From: Betaproteobacteria bacterium | GTDB lineage: Bacteria > Pseudomonadota > Gammaproteobacteria > Burkholderiales > Burkholderiaceae_E | Reading direction: 5' to 3' | DNA length: 56,868 nt | Assembly: GCA_018970865.1 (NCBI GenBank) | Contig: JAGWVN010000012.1 | Coordinates: forward strand, 1 to 56,868 | Shown here: positions 20,969 through 31,287 of the stretch, in pieces | Numbering within the stretch: the first letter of the stretch is position 1 | Layout: each line of letters opens with the position of its first letter | Notes under the pieces: generated by a model | Told to the model about the DNA's origin: nothing | Database searches by the model: none | Seen by the model: the letters and a program-made list of their open reading frames with translations, nothing else | Translations under genes and position numbers: made by a program

Positions 20969-23769
20969 CCGGTGTTCCTGAGCCCGGCGGCCAGTCCGTT
21001 GATCGACAGATGGATGCCGCGGCGCACGCGCTCGTTGAGCGGCTCGGCAGGTCCGCGCTGGCGGTGACGGCGCATCAGTTCCACCTGCAGGTGGTTGAGC
21101 GGGTCGAGATAGGGAAAGCGATTTCCGATCGCGCGCGCCAGCGCCGGGTTGGAGGCAAGGCGGGCGCTTTCGCCGGTGATCGCCGCCATGGCCGACTGGG
21201 TGCGCTGCCATTCCGCCTGGACGGCGGTGAAGATGCGCTTGCCCATCCGACGGTCGGCGCCCAGTTCGAGGTAACGGGTGGCGATGCCGAGGTCGCTCTT
21301 GGCCAGCACCATGTCGAGATTGGACAGCAGTGTCCGGAAGAACGGCCACTGACGATGCATGCGCTGCAGCAGCGCAAGCCGTCGCTCGCGCTCGCCCTCG
21401 CCCTGGCCCAGGAATGCCTCCACCGCCGAGCCGAACCCGTACCAGCCCGGCAGCATCACCCGGCACTGTCCCCAGCTGAATCCCCAGGGAATGGCCCGAA
21501 GATCCTCGATGGCCCGGGTGGCCTTGCGAGAGGCCGGCCGGGAGCCGATGTTCAGCTCGGCGATCTCGCGGATCGGCGTGGTGTCGAAGAAATAGTCGAC
21601 GAAGCCCGGCGTGCCGTAGACCAGCTCGCGGTAGGCGGCCATGCCGGCATCCGACAGCGCCTGGGCCGCCTGAAGGAAGGCCCTGGGCGCGCTCGCGGTG
21701 GGATGCAGCAGCGTGGCCTCCAGGGTGGCCGCGACCAGCGCCTCGAGGTGGCGACGCCCGATCGCCGGGTTGGCGTACTTGCTGTTGATCACCTCGCCCT
21801 GTTCGGTGAGGCGGATCTGCCCGTTCACCGTGCCGGGCGGCTGGGCCAGGATGGCCTGGTAGCTCGGCCCGCCGCCCCGGCCGACGGTGCCGCCGCGGCC
21901 GTGGAACAGCCGCAGGCGGATGCCGTGCGCGGCGCGCAGCGGCTCGAACACCGACACCAGCGCGGTCTCGGCCCGGTAGAGCTCCCAGTTGCTGGTGAAG
22001 AAGCCGCCGTCCTTGTTGCTGTCGCTGTAGCCCAGCATGATGTCCTGCTCGGCGCCCGATCGGGCCACCAGGGCGGGCACGCCCGGCAGGCGGTAGAAGG
22101 CCTGCATGATGTCGGCGGCATTGCGCAGGTCTCCGATGGTCTCGAAGAGCGGTACCACGATCAGGTCGGCAACGCCTTCGCGCGACAGCGTGCCGCGCAT
22201 CAGGCCGGCCTCCTTCTGCAGCAGCATCACCTCCAGCAGATCGCTCACCGATTCGGTGTGCGAGATGATGCAGTGGCGCAGCGCCGCCGGGCCGTAGCGC
22301 GCCAGCATCTCGCGCGCGGTCTCGAAGATCTCGAGTTCGTCCCGGCACAGCGCCGAATAGTCGGCGCCGCGCACGCGCAGCGGACGCGGGTCATCGAGCA
22401 GCCGCAGCAGCAGCGAGCGCCGGGCGGTTTCGTCGAGCCTCGCGTAATCGGCCTCGAGGCTGGCGACGGCCAGCAGCTCGGCCACCACCGCCTCATGCTT
22501 GTCCGAGCTCTGGCGCAGGTCGACCGTGGCAAGGTGGAAGCCGAAGACCTGCACCGCGCGGATGAGGGGCGCAAGCCGCGGGGCGATCAGCGCCCGGGCA
22601 TGATGCGAGCGCAGCGACTCGGCGATCACCTGCAGATCGGCCAGGAAGTGCGCGGCGTCGGGGTAGGGCGCCTGCGGCGCGAGGGCATGGCGCAGCGCCT
22701 CGGTGCCCGTGAGCTCGTGCAGGGTCGCCGCCAGGCGCGAATAGATGCCGGTGAGGGCGCGACGATACGGTTCGTCCTCGCGATGGGCGTTGCGGTCGGG
22801 CGATCGCTCGGCCAGGGCCTGCATCGCCGGGGTGATCGGCGCGAGCAGCGCCGAGATCGAGAGCTCGGCGCCGAGCTCATGCACCTCGGTGAGGTAGAAG
22901 CGCAGCGCCGTCTCGCTCTGGCTGCGCAGAGCGGCCCGCAGGGTGGCGGCGGTGACATTGGGGTTGCCGTCCCGGTCTCCGCCGATCCAGTTGCCCATCC
23001 GGAAAAAGCTTGCGATGTCGTGGCCGGGCAGCGCCTCCTCGAGTTCGGCGTAGAGCCGGGGAATCTCGCGCAGGAAGGTGCTGCGGTAGTAGCTGAGCGC
23101 GTTCTCGATCTCGTCGGCCACCGTCAGGCGGGTGTAGCGCAGCATCCGGGTCTGCCAGAGCTGGGTCACGCGGGCGCGGATCAGCGACTCGTTGTCACGG
23201 CGCTCGCGCTCGGTGCGCAGGGCGTCGCGCGCGCCGAGCAGCGCCGAGATCGCGCGCTGCGCATCCAGGATGCTCTTGCGCTGCACCTCGGTGGGATGGG
23301 CGGTGAGCACGGGCGAGATGTGCGCGCGGGCCAGCGCATCGGCGATCTCGGCGGCGCGGATCTCGCCCGCGGCCAGCCGCTCCATGGTCATCGCGAGCGA
23401 GCCTTCCTCGAGCACGCCGCGACTTTCCTGCGCCTCGTGCCGGCGAAGCTGATGGCGATCCTCGGCGATGTTGGCGAGGTGCGAGAAATAGCTGAAGGCG
23501 CGCACCACCGAGACGGTCTGGTCGATGCCCAGGTTCTTCAGCAGGCGGTCGAGGGTACGGCCGGCCGCGGCGTCGCGCTTGAGCCGACCGGCCACTGACA
23601 GCTGCCGCACGCGCTCGATCAGCTCGAAGGCCTCGCGCCCCTCCTGTTCCCGGATGACATCGCCCAGGATGCGGCCCAGAAACCGGATGTCGGCGATCAG
23701 CGCGTTGTCGGAGTCGGCCGGCTCCCGGGCGCGCGGGGCGGGGGTGGATTTCGGTGCGGATTTCGCCAT
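20965..23769 (-). CDS. ppc: Phosphoenolpyruvate carboxylase
   Basis: This 934-aa anaplerotic enzyme makes oxaloacetate from PEP and bicarbonate. Signatures in order are [12 protein letters not shown] with the catalytic His, [51 protein letters not shown] and the C-terminal RNTG that forms the allosteric tail. I chose ATG 23769 (GAGGT ahead); an in-frame start at 23814 would add a Pro/Ala leader. It is followed by phosphofructokinase with a 4-nt overlap, placing two control points of the PEP/glycolysis node in one operon. Confidence 0.98.
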   Translation of the reverse strand: MAKSAPKSTPAPRAREPADSDNALIADIRFLGRILGDVIREQEGREAFELIERVRQLSVAGRLKRDAAAGRTLDRLLKNLGIDQTVSVVRAFSYFSHLANIAEDRHQLRRHEAQESRGVLEEGSLAMTMERLAAGEIRAAEIADALARAHISPVLTAHPTEVQRKSILDAQRAISALLGARDALRTERERRDNESLIRARVTQLWQTRMLRYTRLTVADEIENALSYYRSTFLREIPRLYAELEEALPGHDIASFFRMGNWIGGDRDGNPNVTAATLRAALRSQSETALRFYLTEVHELGAELSISALLAPITPAMQALAERSPDRNAHREDEPYRRALTGIYSRLAATLHELTGTEALRHALAPQAPYPDAAHFLADLQVIAESLRSHHARALIAPRLAPLIRAVQVFGFHLATVDLRQSSDKHEAVVAELLAVASLEADYARLDETARRSLLLRLLDDPRPLRVRGADYSALCRDELEIFETAREMLARYGPAALRHCIISHTESVSDLLEVMLLQKEAGLMRGTLSREGVADLIVVPLFETIGDLRNAADIMQAFYRLPGVPALVARSGAEQDIMLGYSDSNKDGGFFTSNWELYRAETALVSVFEPLRAAHGIRLRLFHGRGGTVGRGGGPSYQAILAQPPGTVNGQIRLTEQGEVINSKYANPAIGRRHLEALVAATLEATLLHPTASAPRAFLQAAQALSDAGMAAYRELVYGTPGFVDYFFDTTPIREIAELNIGSRPASRKATRAIEDLRAIPWGFSWGQCRVMLPGWYGFGSAVEAFLGQGEGERERRLALLQRMHRQWPFFRTLLSNLDMVLAKSDLGIATRYLELGADRRMGKRIFTAVQAEWQRTQSAMAAITGESARLASNPALARAIGNRFPYLDPLNHLQVELMRRHRQRGPAEPLNERVRRGIHLSINGLAAGLRNTG

Positions 23770-23991
23770 CGGAAGACCTCGGGGCGCACCGCCAGCGTGC
23801 GCCCGCGGTGACATCGGTGGACCTGCAGCCGGCCACGCAAGGTCTGTACCACGGGCCCGCGCGTCCGGATCCGTGCAAGGTCAAGGCGGGGTCGTTCGCC
23901 ACTTCGTCACATAATGCGGGCTCGCGCGCTGTCCGCGCTGCGCCCCGCTGCCGGTCGTCGGTGGCGTTGCCGCTCCCCCCAGAGCCCCCGC

Positions 23992-26900
23992 ATGTTCGTC
24001 GACATCGTCAGCGTTGCCCTGCGCCGGCCCTACACCTTCGTGGTGATGGCGCTGCTGCTGCTCATCCTGGGGCCGCTGGCGGCGCTGCGCATGCCCACCG
24101 ACATCTTTCCGGAGATCCGCATCCCGGTGATCGCGGTGGCCTGGCAATACACCGGCCTGCCCCCCGAACAGATGGCCGGCCGCATCAGCACCCTCTACCA
24201 GCGCGCGCTGACCACCACCGTCAACGACATCGAGCACATCGAGGCCACCTCGTATGCCGGCATCGGCATCGTCAAGGTCTTCTTCCAGCCGGGCGTCAAT
24301 GTCGCGGTGGCCAATGCCCAGGTGACCGCGATCTCGCAGGTGGTGGTGCGGCAGATGCCGCCCGGCACGCTGCCGCCGCTGATCATCAACTACAACGCCT
24401 CCACGGTGCCCATCCTGCAGCTCGCCCTGTCGGGGCAGGGACTGTCGGAGCAGAGCCTCTTCGACCTCGGCATCAACGCCGTCCGCCCGCCGCTGGTCAC
24501 CGTGCCCGGCGCGGCCATTCCCTGGCCCTACGGCGGCAAGCAGCGGCTGGTGCAGATCGACCTCGATCCGGTGGCCCTTCAGGCGCGCGGCCTGTCGGCC
24601 CAGGATGTCTCCAACGCGCTGGCGGCCCAGAACCTGATCCTGCCGGTGGGCACGCAGAAGATCGGCAGCCTGGAGCACACCGTGCAGCTCAACAACGCCG
24701 CGGTGGCCATCAGCGACCTCGGCGGGCTGCCGATCCGCAGCGCCGGCGGCGCCACCGTCTATCTGCGCGATGTCGCCCAGGTGCTCGACGGCAATTCCCC
24801 GCAGACCAACATCGTGCATGTGGACGGCGGGCGCTCGGTGCTGATGTCGGTGCTCAAGAACGGCGCCACCTCCACGCTGAGCATCGTCGACGGCATCCGC
24901 GAGAAGCTCGCCGGCCTGCGCGCCTCGCTGCCGCCCAACCTCACGGTCACGCCGATCAACGACCAGTCGATCTTCGTGCGGGCGGCCATCACCGGCGTGG
25001 CGGTCGAGGGCCTGATCGCCGCCGCCCTCACCAGCCTGATGATCCTGCTGTTCCTGGGGAGCTGGCGGCCCACGCTGATCATCGCGGTCTCGATCCCGCT
25101 CTCGATCATGGGCGCCGTGCTCGGCCTGGCGGCCATCGGCGAGACGCTCAACATCATGACCCTCGGCGGCCTGGCCCTGGCGGTGGGCATCCTGGTGGAC
25201 GACGCCACCGTGACCATCGAGAACATCAGCTGGCACCTCGAGCAGGGCAAGGATGTCGAGACGGCCATCCTGGATGGCGCCCGGCAGATCGTGGTGCCGG
25301 CCTTCGTCTCGCTGCTGTGCATCTGCATCGTGTTCGTGCCGATGTTCTTCCTCGACGGCGTGTCGCGCTTCCTGTTCGTGCCGATGGCCGAGGCGGTCAT
25401 GCTGGCCATGGTCTTTTCGTTCCTGCTGTCGCGCACCCTGGTGCCCACCATGGCCAAGTACCTGCTGCGGGCGCATCACGCGCTCGAGGCCGGCGCGGCG
25501 CCGCGCTCGCGCAATCCGCTGGTGATTTTCCAGCAGGCCTTCGAGGCGGGCTTCGCCCGGGTGCGCCGCGCCTACCGGGCCTGGCTCGCCTCGGCGCTGG
25601 CCCATCGCACGGCATTCGTGGCCGGCTTCATGGGCTTCGTGCTGGCCTCCTTCGCGCTGGTGCCCTACCTCGGTAGCAACTTCTTTCCGGCGGTCGATGG
25701 CGGGCAGATCCTCATGCACGCGCGGGTGCCGGTGGGCACCCGGGTGGAGGAGACCGCCGCGCGTTTCGCGCAGATCGAACAGGCGATCCGGCGGGTGGTG
25801 CCCTCCGAGGAGATCGCGGCCTTCGTCGACAACATCGGCCTGCCGCCGAGCAGCATCAACCTGATCTACAACAACACCGGCGTGATCGGCACCCAGGACG
25901 GCGACATCCAGATTGCGCTGAAGCCCGGCCACAAGCCCACCGCCGAGTATGTGCGGGTGCTGCGCGAGGTGCTGCCGGCCGAGTTTCCCGACACGGTGTT
26001 CTCGTTCCCGCCCGCCGACATCGTCAGCCAGATCCTGAATTTCGGCGCGCCCGCGCCGATCGACATCCAGGTGCGGGGCGGCAATCTCGAGGCGAATTTC
26101 GCCTATGCCAGCCAGCTGGTCACCCGGCTGCGCGCCATTCCCGGCGTGGCCGATGTCCGCATCCAGCAGTCGCCGCGCAGTCCGGTGCTCAAGGTGGACA
26201 TGGACCGTTCCCGCGCGGCCGAGCTCGGACTCACCGCGCGCGATGTCACCAACAGCCTGGTGGTCAATCTGGCGGGCAGCAGCCAGATCGCGCCCACCTA
26301 CTGGCTGAATCCGGCCAACGGCGTGTCCTACGCCATCGTGGTCCAGACCCCGCAGCGCGACATGGACTCGCTCACGCGGCTGGCGGGCGTGCCGGTCACA
26401 GGCGGCGCCGGCTCGAGCCCGCAGGTGCTCGGGGGGCTGGCCGAGGTCAGCCGGGGCAGCGCGAATGCGGTGGTCAGCCAGTATGACCTCCAGGCCATGG
26501 TGCAGGTGAATGCCACCACCCAGGATCGCGACCTCGGCGCGGTGGCGGGCGACATCCGTCGGGTCATCGCCGACACCGCGGGCGAGGTGCCCAAGGGGTC
26601 GAAGGTGGTGCTGCTCGGACAGGTGCGCACCATGGAGCGCGCCTTCTCGGGCCTGCTCTTCGGCCTGATCGGGGCGATCGCGCTGATCTATTTCCTGATC
26701 GTGATCAACTTCCAGTCGTGGAGCGATCCCTTCGTGATCATCACCGCGCTGCCGGCCGCGCTCGCCGGCATCGTCTGGATGCTCTTCGCCACCGACACCA
26801 CCCTCTCGGTGCCCGCGCTCACCGGCGCGATCATGTGCATGGGCGTGGCCACCGCCAACAGCGTGCTGGTGATCAGCTTCGCGCGCGAGCGGCTGGCCGA

Positions 26901-27180
26901 ACTCGGCGATGCCACCCAGGCGGCGCTGGAGGCCGGCTTCGTGCGCTTCCGCCCGGTGCTGATGACCGCGCTGGCCATGATCATCGGCATGCTGCCGATG
27001 GCGCTCGGTCTGGGTGAGGGCGGCGAGCAGAACGCCCCGCTGGGCCGCGCGGTGATCGGCGGGCTGGTCTTTGCCACCTTCGCCACCCTGATGTTCGTGC
27101 CGGTGGTCTTCAGCCTCGTGCACCGCAGCCCCGCGCGCCACCCGACCGCGCCTTCCTCCGGAGTCCCTCATGCACTCTGA
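23992..27180 (+). CDS. RND efflux permease (first system)
   Basis: The 1062-aa inner-membrane proton-driven pump subunit has the RND layout: TM1 near residue 20, two large periplasmic loops and blocks of helices around residues 335-530 and 860-1030. The proton-relay pair is in GILVDDATVTIENI. The MPTDIFPEIRIPVIAV segment after TM1 is typical of AcrB/MdtB relatives. The adaptor gene comes after the permease, and no outer-membrane channel is adjacent, so a TolC-like partner elsewhere is implied. I chose ATG 23992; an upstream in-frame ATG gives a basic leader unlike the family. Its drug range cannot be read from sequence. Confidence 0.93.
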   Translation: MFVDIVSVALRRPYTFVVMALLLLILGPLAALRMPTDIFPEIRIPVIAVAWQYTGLPPEQMAGRISTLYQRALTTTVNDIEHIEATSYAGIGIVKVFFQPGVNVAVANAQVTAISQVVVRQMPPGTLPPLIINYNASTVPILQLALSGQGLSEQSLFDLGINAVRPPLVTVPGAAIPWPYGGKQRLVQIDLDPVALQARGLSAQDVSNALAAQNLILPVGTQKIGSLEHTVQLNNAAVAISDLGGLPIRSAGGATVYLRDVAQVLDGNSPQTNIVHVDGGRSVLMSVLKNGATSTLSIVDGIREKLAGLRASLPPNLTVTPINDQSIFVRAAITGVAVEGLIAAALTSLMILLFLGSWRPTLIIAVSIPLSIMGAVLGLAAIGETLNIMTLGGLALAVGILVDDATVTIENISWHLEQGKDVETAILDGARQIVVPAFVSLLCICIVFVPMFFLDGVSRFLFVPMAEAVMLAMVFSFLLSRTLVPTMAKYLLRAHHALEAGAAPRSRNPLVIFQQAFEAGFARVRRAYRAWLASALAHRTAFVAGFMGFVLASFALVPYLGSNFFPAVDGGQILMHARVPVGTRVEETAARFAQIEQAIRRVVPSEEIAAFVDNIGLPPSSINLIYNNTGVIGTQDGDIQIALKPGHKPTAEYVRVLREVLPAEFPDTVFSFPPADIVSQILNFGAPAPIDIQVRGGNLEANFAYASQLVTRLRAIPGVADVRIQQSPRSPVLKVDMDRSRAAELGLTARDVTNSLVVNLAGSSQIAPTYWLNPANGVSYAIVVQTPQRDMDSLTRLAGVPVTGGAGSSPQVLGGLAEVSRGSANAVVSQYDLQAMVQVNATTQDRDLGAVAGDIRRVIADTAGEVPKGSKVVLLGQVRTMERAFSGLLFGLIGAIALIYFLIVINFQSWSDPFVIITALPAALAGIVWMLFATDTTLSVPALTGAIMCMGVATANSVLVISFARERLAELGDATQAALEAGFVRFRPVLMTALAMIIGMLPMALGLGEGGEQNAPLGRAVIGGLVFATFATLMFVPVVFSLVHRSPARHPTAPSSGVPHAL

Positions 27181-28354
27181 TCCCGAGGCCGGTCCGCCGG
27201 CACGCAGCCGGCTCGGGCTGTTCGCCCTGGCGGTGCTGATCATCGGCGGCGTGGTGGCCGCGCTGGGCATCACGGCGCGTCAGTCCGATGCCGCTCGGCT
27301 CCAGGAGCGGGCCCAGGCCCAGGCCGAGCCGGTGGTGAACCTGATTTCGCCCGCCGCGCCGGCGGGTCCGCCGCCGGTGCTCGATCTGCCGGGTCGCATC
27401 GAAGCGCAGTCGCGGGCCCTGGTTCACGCCCGGGTGGCCGGCTACATCAGGCGCTGGCACGCCGACATCGGCGCGCCGGTCAAGGCGGGCCAGCTGCTCG
27501 CCGAGATCGACACCCCCGAGCTCGACCAGCAGCTGCTGCAGGCCCGCGCCGAGCTCGCCAGCGCGCGCGCCAATGCCGCCCTCTCCGAGACCACGGCCCG
27601 GCGCTGGCAGTCGCTGCAGAGCCAGAACTTCGTTTCCGCCCAGGCAGTCGAGGAGAAGACCGGCGACGCCGCGGTCAAGCAGGCTCAGGCCAATGCCGTG
27701 CAGGCCAACCTCGATCGCCTGCTTGCGCTGAAGGCGTTCGCGCGGGTGGTGGCGCCCTTCGACGGCGTGGTCACCGCGCGCTCCACCGACATCGGGGCGC
27801 TGGTCAATCCCGGCGGCGCGCCCGGCACCGAGCTGTTCGTGGTGTCCGATGTGGCGCGAGTGCGGCTGTATGTCACCGTGCCGCAGAACCAGGTGCCGGC
27901 GGTGAAGACCGGTGACGCGGTGAGCTTCTCCGTGCCTGAGCGGCCGGGGCAGCGATTCGATGCCCGGGTGCTGGCGCTCTCCCAGGCGATCGGGGCCGGC
28001 ACGGGCGGCATGGTGGTGCAGCTGGCCGCCGACAATCGCCAGGCGGGCTTGTTGCCGGGCGGCTTCGCCTCGGTGCGCTTCGCGCTGCCGCCGCGCGAGG
28101 GTGTGCTGGTGATCCCGCCCAGCGCGCTGCTCTTCGGCAAGACCGGGCCGCGCGTCGCGGTGGTGACCGCCGACAATCAGGTGGTGCTCAAGCCGGTGAC
28201 CATTGCCCGCGACCTGGGGGCCTCGGTGGAGATCGCAGCGGGGTTGCTGCCGGCCGACCGGCTGATCGAGAGCCCGCCCGACGGGATTGCCGACGGCGCG
28301 AAGGTCAAGCCCCGCGCGGCCGCGCCGCGTCCGCCCACGCCCGGCAAGTCCTGA
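27170..28354 (+). CDS. RND periplasmic adaptor (first system)
   Basis: This is a 394-aa membrane-fusion protein. An N-terminal anchor helix (LGLFALAVLIIGGVVAALGI) precedes the lipoyl half-motif GRIEAQSRALVHARVAGYI. A coiled-coil hairpin (about residues 105-185) and the second lipoyl half ARVVAPFDGVVTARSTDIGALV follow, then beta-barrel and membrane-proximal domains. It bridges the permease to an outer-membrane channel. ATG 27170 overlaps the permease end by 11 nt, so the two are coupled. It is convergent with the carboxyltransferase gene; 18 nt separate the stops. Confidence 0.92.
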   Translation: MHSDPEAGPPARSRLGLFALAVLIIGGVVAALGITARQSDAARLQERAQAQAEPVVNLISPAAPAGPPPVLDLPGRIEAQSRALVHARVAGYIRRWHADIGAPVKAGQLLAEIDTPELDQQLLQARAELASARANAALSETTARRWQSLQSQNFVSAQAVEEKTGDAAVKQAQANAVQANLDRLLALKAFARVVAPFDGVVTARSTDIGALVNPGGAPGTELFVVSDVARVRLYVTVPQNQVPAVKTGDAVSFSVPERPGQRFDARVLALSQAIGAGTGGMVVQLAADNRQAGLLPGGFASVRFALPPREGVLVIPPSALLFGKTGPRVAVVTADNQVVLKPVTIARDLGASVEIAAGLLPADRLIESPPDGIADGAKVKPRAAAPRPPTPGKS

Positions 28355-28372
28355 GAATGCGGCCGCCGCCGC

Positions 28373-29914
28373 TCAGAAGGGTTCGATCAGGCGTTTGCGG
28401 CCTTCGCGCGGCGCCGGGGGCGGCAGCGTGCGCAGGGTCTGCACCAGGATGCGGCGCGTGTCGGCCGGGTCGATGACATCGTCGTAGGTGAACTTGGCCG
28501 CGGTCTTCAGCGCGGTGTGCTCGTCCTTGAGCTGCGCGGTCAGCTCCCGGTGGCGCGCGGCCCGCTCGGCCAGATCGGCGATCGCCTCGAGCTCGCGCCG
28601 GTGGAGGATGCTCACCGCGCCCTCCAGGCCCATGCCGCCGTACTCGGCAGTGGGCCAGGCGAGCAGGATCGCCGGCTCGAGCGGCTGCGAGCCCATGATG
28701 TAATAGCCCAGCCCGTAGGCCTTGCGCAGCACCACCGTCATGATCGGCACGGTGGCATTGGCGATCGCGGTGAGCATGCGGGCGCTGTGGCGCACCAGGC
28801 CGGTCTGCTCGGCCTCGGGGCCGACCATCAGTCCGGGCGTGTCGCACAGCAGCAGCAGGGGAATGTCGAAGGCATCGCAGATCTGCACGAAACGCGCCGC
28901 CTTCACCGCCGCGGCCGAGTCGATCGCGCCGGCGGCATGCATGGGCTGGTTGGCCACCACGCCGACGGTTCGGCCATCGATCCGGACCAGGCTGGTGACC
29001 ACCGAGCGGCCCCAGCCCGGTTTCAGCTCAAGGCTGCTGTCGAGATCGGCGAGATGGGCGATCACCTTGCGCACATCGTAGGCGCGGCGCGGGTTGAGCG
29101 GCACCAGCTCGCGCAGGGGCAGGGGATCGGGCTCACGCGGCGCCTCGGCGGCAGGGCCGAAGAAGGCGAGATAGCGACGGGCGAGCGCGATGGCATGGGC
29201 ATCGTCGTCAGCCAGCAGGTCGATCACGCCGCTGCGCACATGGACATCGGCCGGCCCGATCTCCTCGGGCGTGAGCGTCACGCCGAGCGCGGCCTGCACC
29301 AGGGGCGGTCCGCCCAGCCCCATGGCGCTGCCGCGCACCGCGATCAGCAGGTCGGACAGGCCGGCGAGGTTGGCATGTCCGGCGAAGGCGCGGCTGGGAA
29401 CGATGCCGATGGTGGGCACCAGCCCGGAGAGCCGCGCGAACACCACGAAGGTGGTCGTGGGGCCGCGGGCCGAGACCAGCATGTCATGCGTGCGGGCGCC
29501 GCCACCCTCGAGCCAGAGAATCACCGGCAGGCGGTGACGCAGGGCGTGCTCGAACATCCGGGTGATCTTCTGGTGATTGACCGCGCTCTGGGTGCCGCCG
29601 TGCACGGTGTAGTCGTAGAGCACCAGATCGACCGCGCGGCCGCCCACCTGCGCCGTGCCCATCACCAGGCCATCGGCGGCGCCGCTCATGCCGTCCACCG
29701 CGGGCTGGGCAAGCCCGCCGTATTCGACGAAGCTGTCAGGGTCGGCGAGGCCGGCGAGCGCCTCGCGCACGCTCAGGCGGCCTCGGGCATGCTGCCGGGC
29801 GAGCGCCTCGGGGCGGGCGGCGTCCTGCAGCGCCGCCCGTGCCCCGAGCACGGCCCGCAGTTCGGGGCGCAGTTCACCGCCGGGTGGCCTGGACGAAGCG
29901 TTCATGTCGGTCAT
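28373..29914 (-). CDS. Acyl-CoA carboxylase beta (carboxyltransferase) subunit
   Basis: The 513-aa protein fits the biotin-dependent propionyl-/methylcrotonyl-CoA carboxyltransferase family. N-half crotonase-like features are ARGRLSVREALAGLADPDSFVE, GTAQVGGRAV and a Gly-rich WLEGGGARTHD. C-half features are LLLCDTPGLMVGPEAEQTG and YGGMGLEGAV. It moves carboxyl from biotin to an acyl-CoA in the cytoplasm. No biotin carboxylase/BCCP alpha subunit is nearby. ATG 29914 overlaps the outer-membrane channel stop by 4 nt; ATG 29920 and 29905 are in-frame alternatives. It is the last gene of an efflux operon, an odd place for it. Confidence 0.9.
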   Translation of the reverse strand: MTDMNASSRPPGGELRPELRAVLGARAALQDAARPEALARQHARGRLSVREALAGLADPDSFVEYGGLAQPAVDGMSGAADGLVMGTAQVGGRAVDLVLYDYTVHGGTQSAVNHQKITRMFEHALRHRLPVILWLEGGGARTHDMLVSARGPTTTFVVFARLSGLVPTIGIVPSRAFAGHANLAGLSDLLIAVRGSAMGLGGPPLVQAALGVTLTPEEIGPADVHVRSGVIDLLADDDAHAIALARRYLAFFGPAAEAPREPDPLPLRELVPLNPRRAYDVRKVIAHLADLDSSLELKPGWGRSVVTSLVRIDGRTVGVVANQPMHAAGAIDSAAAVKAARFVQICDAFDIPLLLLCDTPGLMVGPEAEQTGLVRHSARMLTAIANATVPIMTVVLRKAYGLGYYIMGSQPLEPAILLAWPTAEYGGMGLEGAVSILHRRELEAIADLAERAARHRELTAQLKDEHTALKTAAKFTYDDVIDPADTRRILVQTLRTLPPPAPREGRKRLIEPF

Positions 29915-31287
29915 TCCCATCCCCCGCCCAGCGCGAGATAGACACGCACCAGCGCCAGCCGGCGATCAAGCACGGCCTGCACCGCATCGAGTTGCGCGGC
30001 GAGCAGTTGCCGCTGCGCGTCGAGCACCTCGAGAAAGCTGGTGGTGCCTGCGCGAAAGCGCAGCTCGGCCAGTCGCAGCGCCTCGGCGCCGATCGCCACC
30101 CGCTGCTCCTGCAGACGCTGGGCTTCGGCGCTGCTCTCGTAGGCCTGAAGGCCATCGGCCACCTCGCCGAGCGCCGCAAGGACGGTCTTGCGATAGGCGA
30201 GCAGCGACTGATCGAGACGGGCCAGCGCGGCATCGCGGTTCGCGCGCAGCGAACCGCCGGTGTAGAGCGGCGCCACCAGCCCGGGCCCGAGCGAGGCCAC
30301 CGTGGCCGCGCCACCGCCCAGCAGGTTGGACAGCGCGGTGCTGGTCACCCCGAGCACCGCGGTGAGCGAGAGCTGGGGAAAGAAGCGGGCGCGGGCTTCG
30401 GCGACGCGCGCGTCGGCGGCGGCCAGCTGGGCCTCGGCGCGGCGGATGTCCGGGCGTCGGTTGAGCAGGGCCGAGGGCAGACCGGCCGGCAGCGCGGCGG
30501 GCAGGGCGATCGGGCCGGCCGCCGGCACGCTCACCGAGCCGGGTGGGCGCCCGAGCAGCAGCGCGATCGCGTTCTGCACCTCGAGCATCTGCCGGCGCAG
30601 CCCCGGCAGTCGCGCCTGCGAGGCCGCGATGGCGCTCTCCTGCTGTCGCTCCTCGGCAGCGCTCACGATGCCGGCCTGCGACATGCGCTGGATGATCCGC
30701 AGACCCTCCTGCTGGCTGCTGACGGACGCCTGCAGCACCGCCTCGGATTCGCGCAGCGCGCCGAGCTGGTAGTACAGGCTGGCCACATTGCCCACGAGCG
30801 AGGCGCTCACCGCATGGCGGTTCTCGGTGGCGGCGAGCAGGTCGGCGCGGGCTGCGTCGGTGGCGCGGGCGTAGCGCCCCCAGAGGTCGAGCTCCCAGGA
30901 CACCGCGCCCCCCGCGAGGTAGGAGGACGACAGGTCCTGTCCCGGCAGGCGGGCGATCGGCGTGGTGCTGAGCGAGGCGCTGACCGCGGGCAGGGCAGGC
31001 GCGCGGGCGAGGCCGATCAGCGCGGCCGACTCGCGTACCCGCGCCGCGGCAATCAGCCCGTCGGGGCCGCTGCGCAGCGCCTCCTCGATCAGGGCGCGCA
31101 GCGCCGGGTCGGTGAACACCGCCTGCCAGCCGACGCTGCCCAGCCCGGGGGCGGCGTCGGTGGCGGCGGATGCGCCGGGATAGGCGCCCGGCAGGGACAG
31201 CTCGGGGCGGCGGAAGGCCTCAGGGGTGGCGCAGCCGGCAAGGCTGCCCGCGAGGGCGAGCGCGATCGCGCAACGCAGGGTTCTCAT
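29911..31287 (-). CDS. Outer-membrane efflux lipoprotein (OprM/NodT family)
   Basis: The 458-aa TolC-type channel of the second RND system has a lipoprotein signal with lipobox LAGC (LALAGSLAGCATP) and then two homologous helical/strand repeats. Typical segments are WELDLWGRYARATDAARADLLA, NRRPDIRRAEAQLAAADARV and FFPQLSLTAVLG in the second half. It would form the outer-membrane duct. ATG 31287 overlaps the permease stop by 4 nt, and its own stop overlaps the carboxyltransferase start. Confidence 0.95.
   Translation of the reverse strand: MRTLRCAIALALAGSLAGCATPEAFRRPELSLPGAYPGASAATDAAPGLGSVGWQAVFTDPALRALIEEALRSGPDGLIAAARVRESAALIGLARAPALPAVSASLSTTPIARLPGQDLSSSYLAGGAVSWELDLWGRYARATDAARADLLAATENRHAVSASLVGNVASLYYQLGALRESEAVLQASVSSQQEGLRIIQRMSQAGIVSAAEERQQESAIAASQARLPGLRRQMLEVQNAIALLLGRPPGSVSVPAAGPIALPAALPAGLPSALLNRRPDIRRAEAQLAAADARVAEARARFFPQLSLTAVLGVTSTALSNLLGGGAATVASLGPGLVAPLYTGGSLRANRDAALARLDQSLLAYRKTVLAALGEVADGLQAYESSAEAQRLQEQRVAIGAEALRLAELRFRAGTTSFLEVLDAQRQLLAAQLDAVQAVLDRRLALVRVYLALGGGWE

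Noticed and set aside
23881-27273. A 1130-codon open frame opposite the first RND permease
   Set aside because: Same high-GC shadow effect; no start signal or motif.
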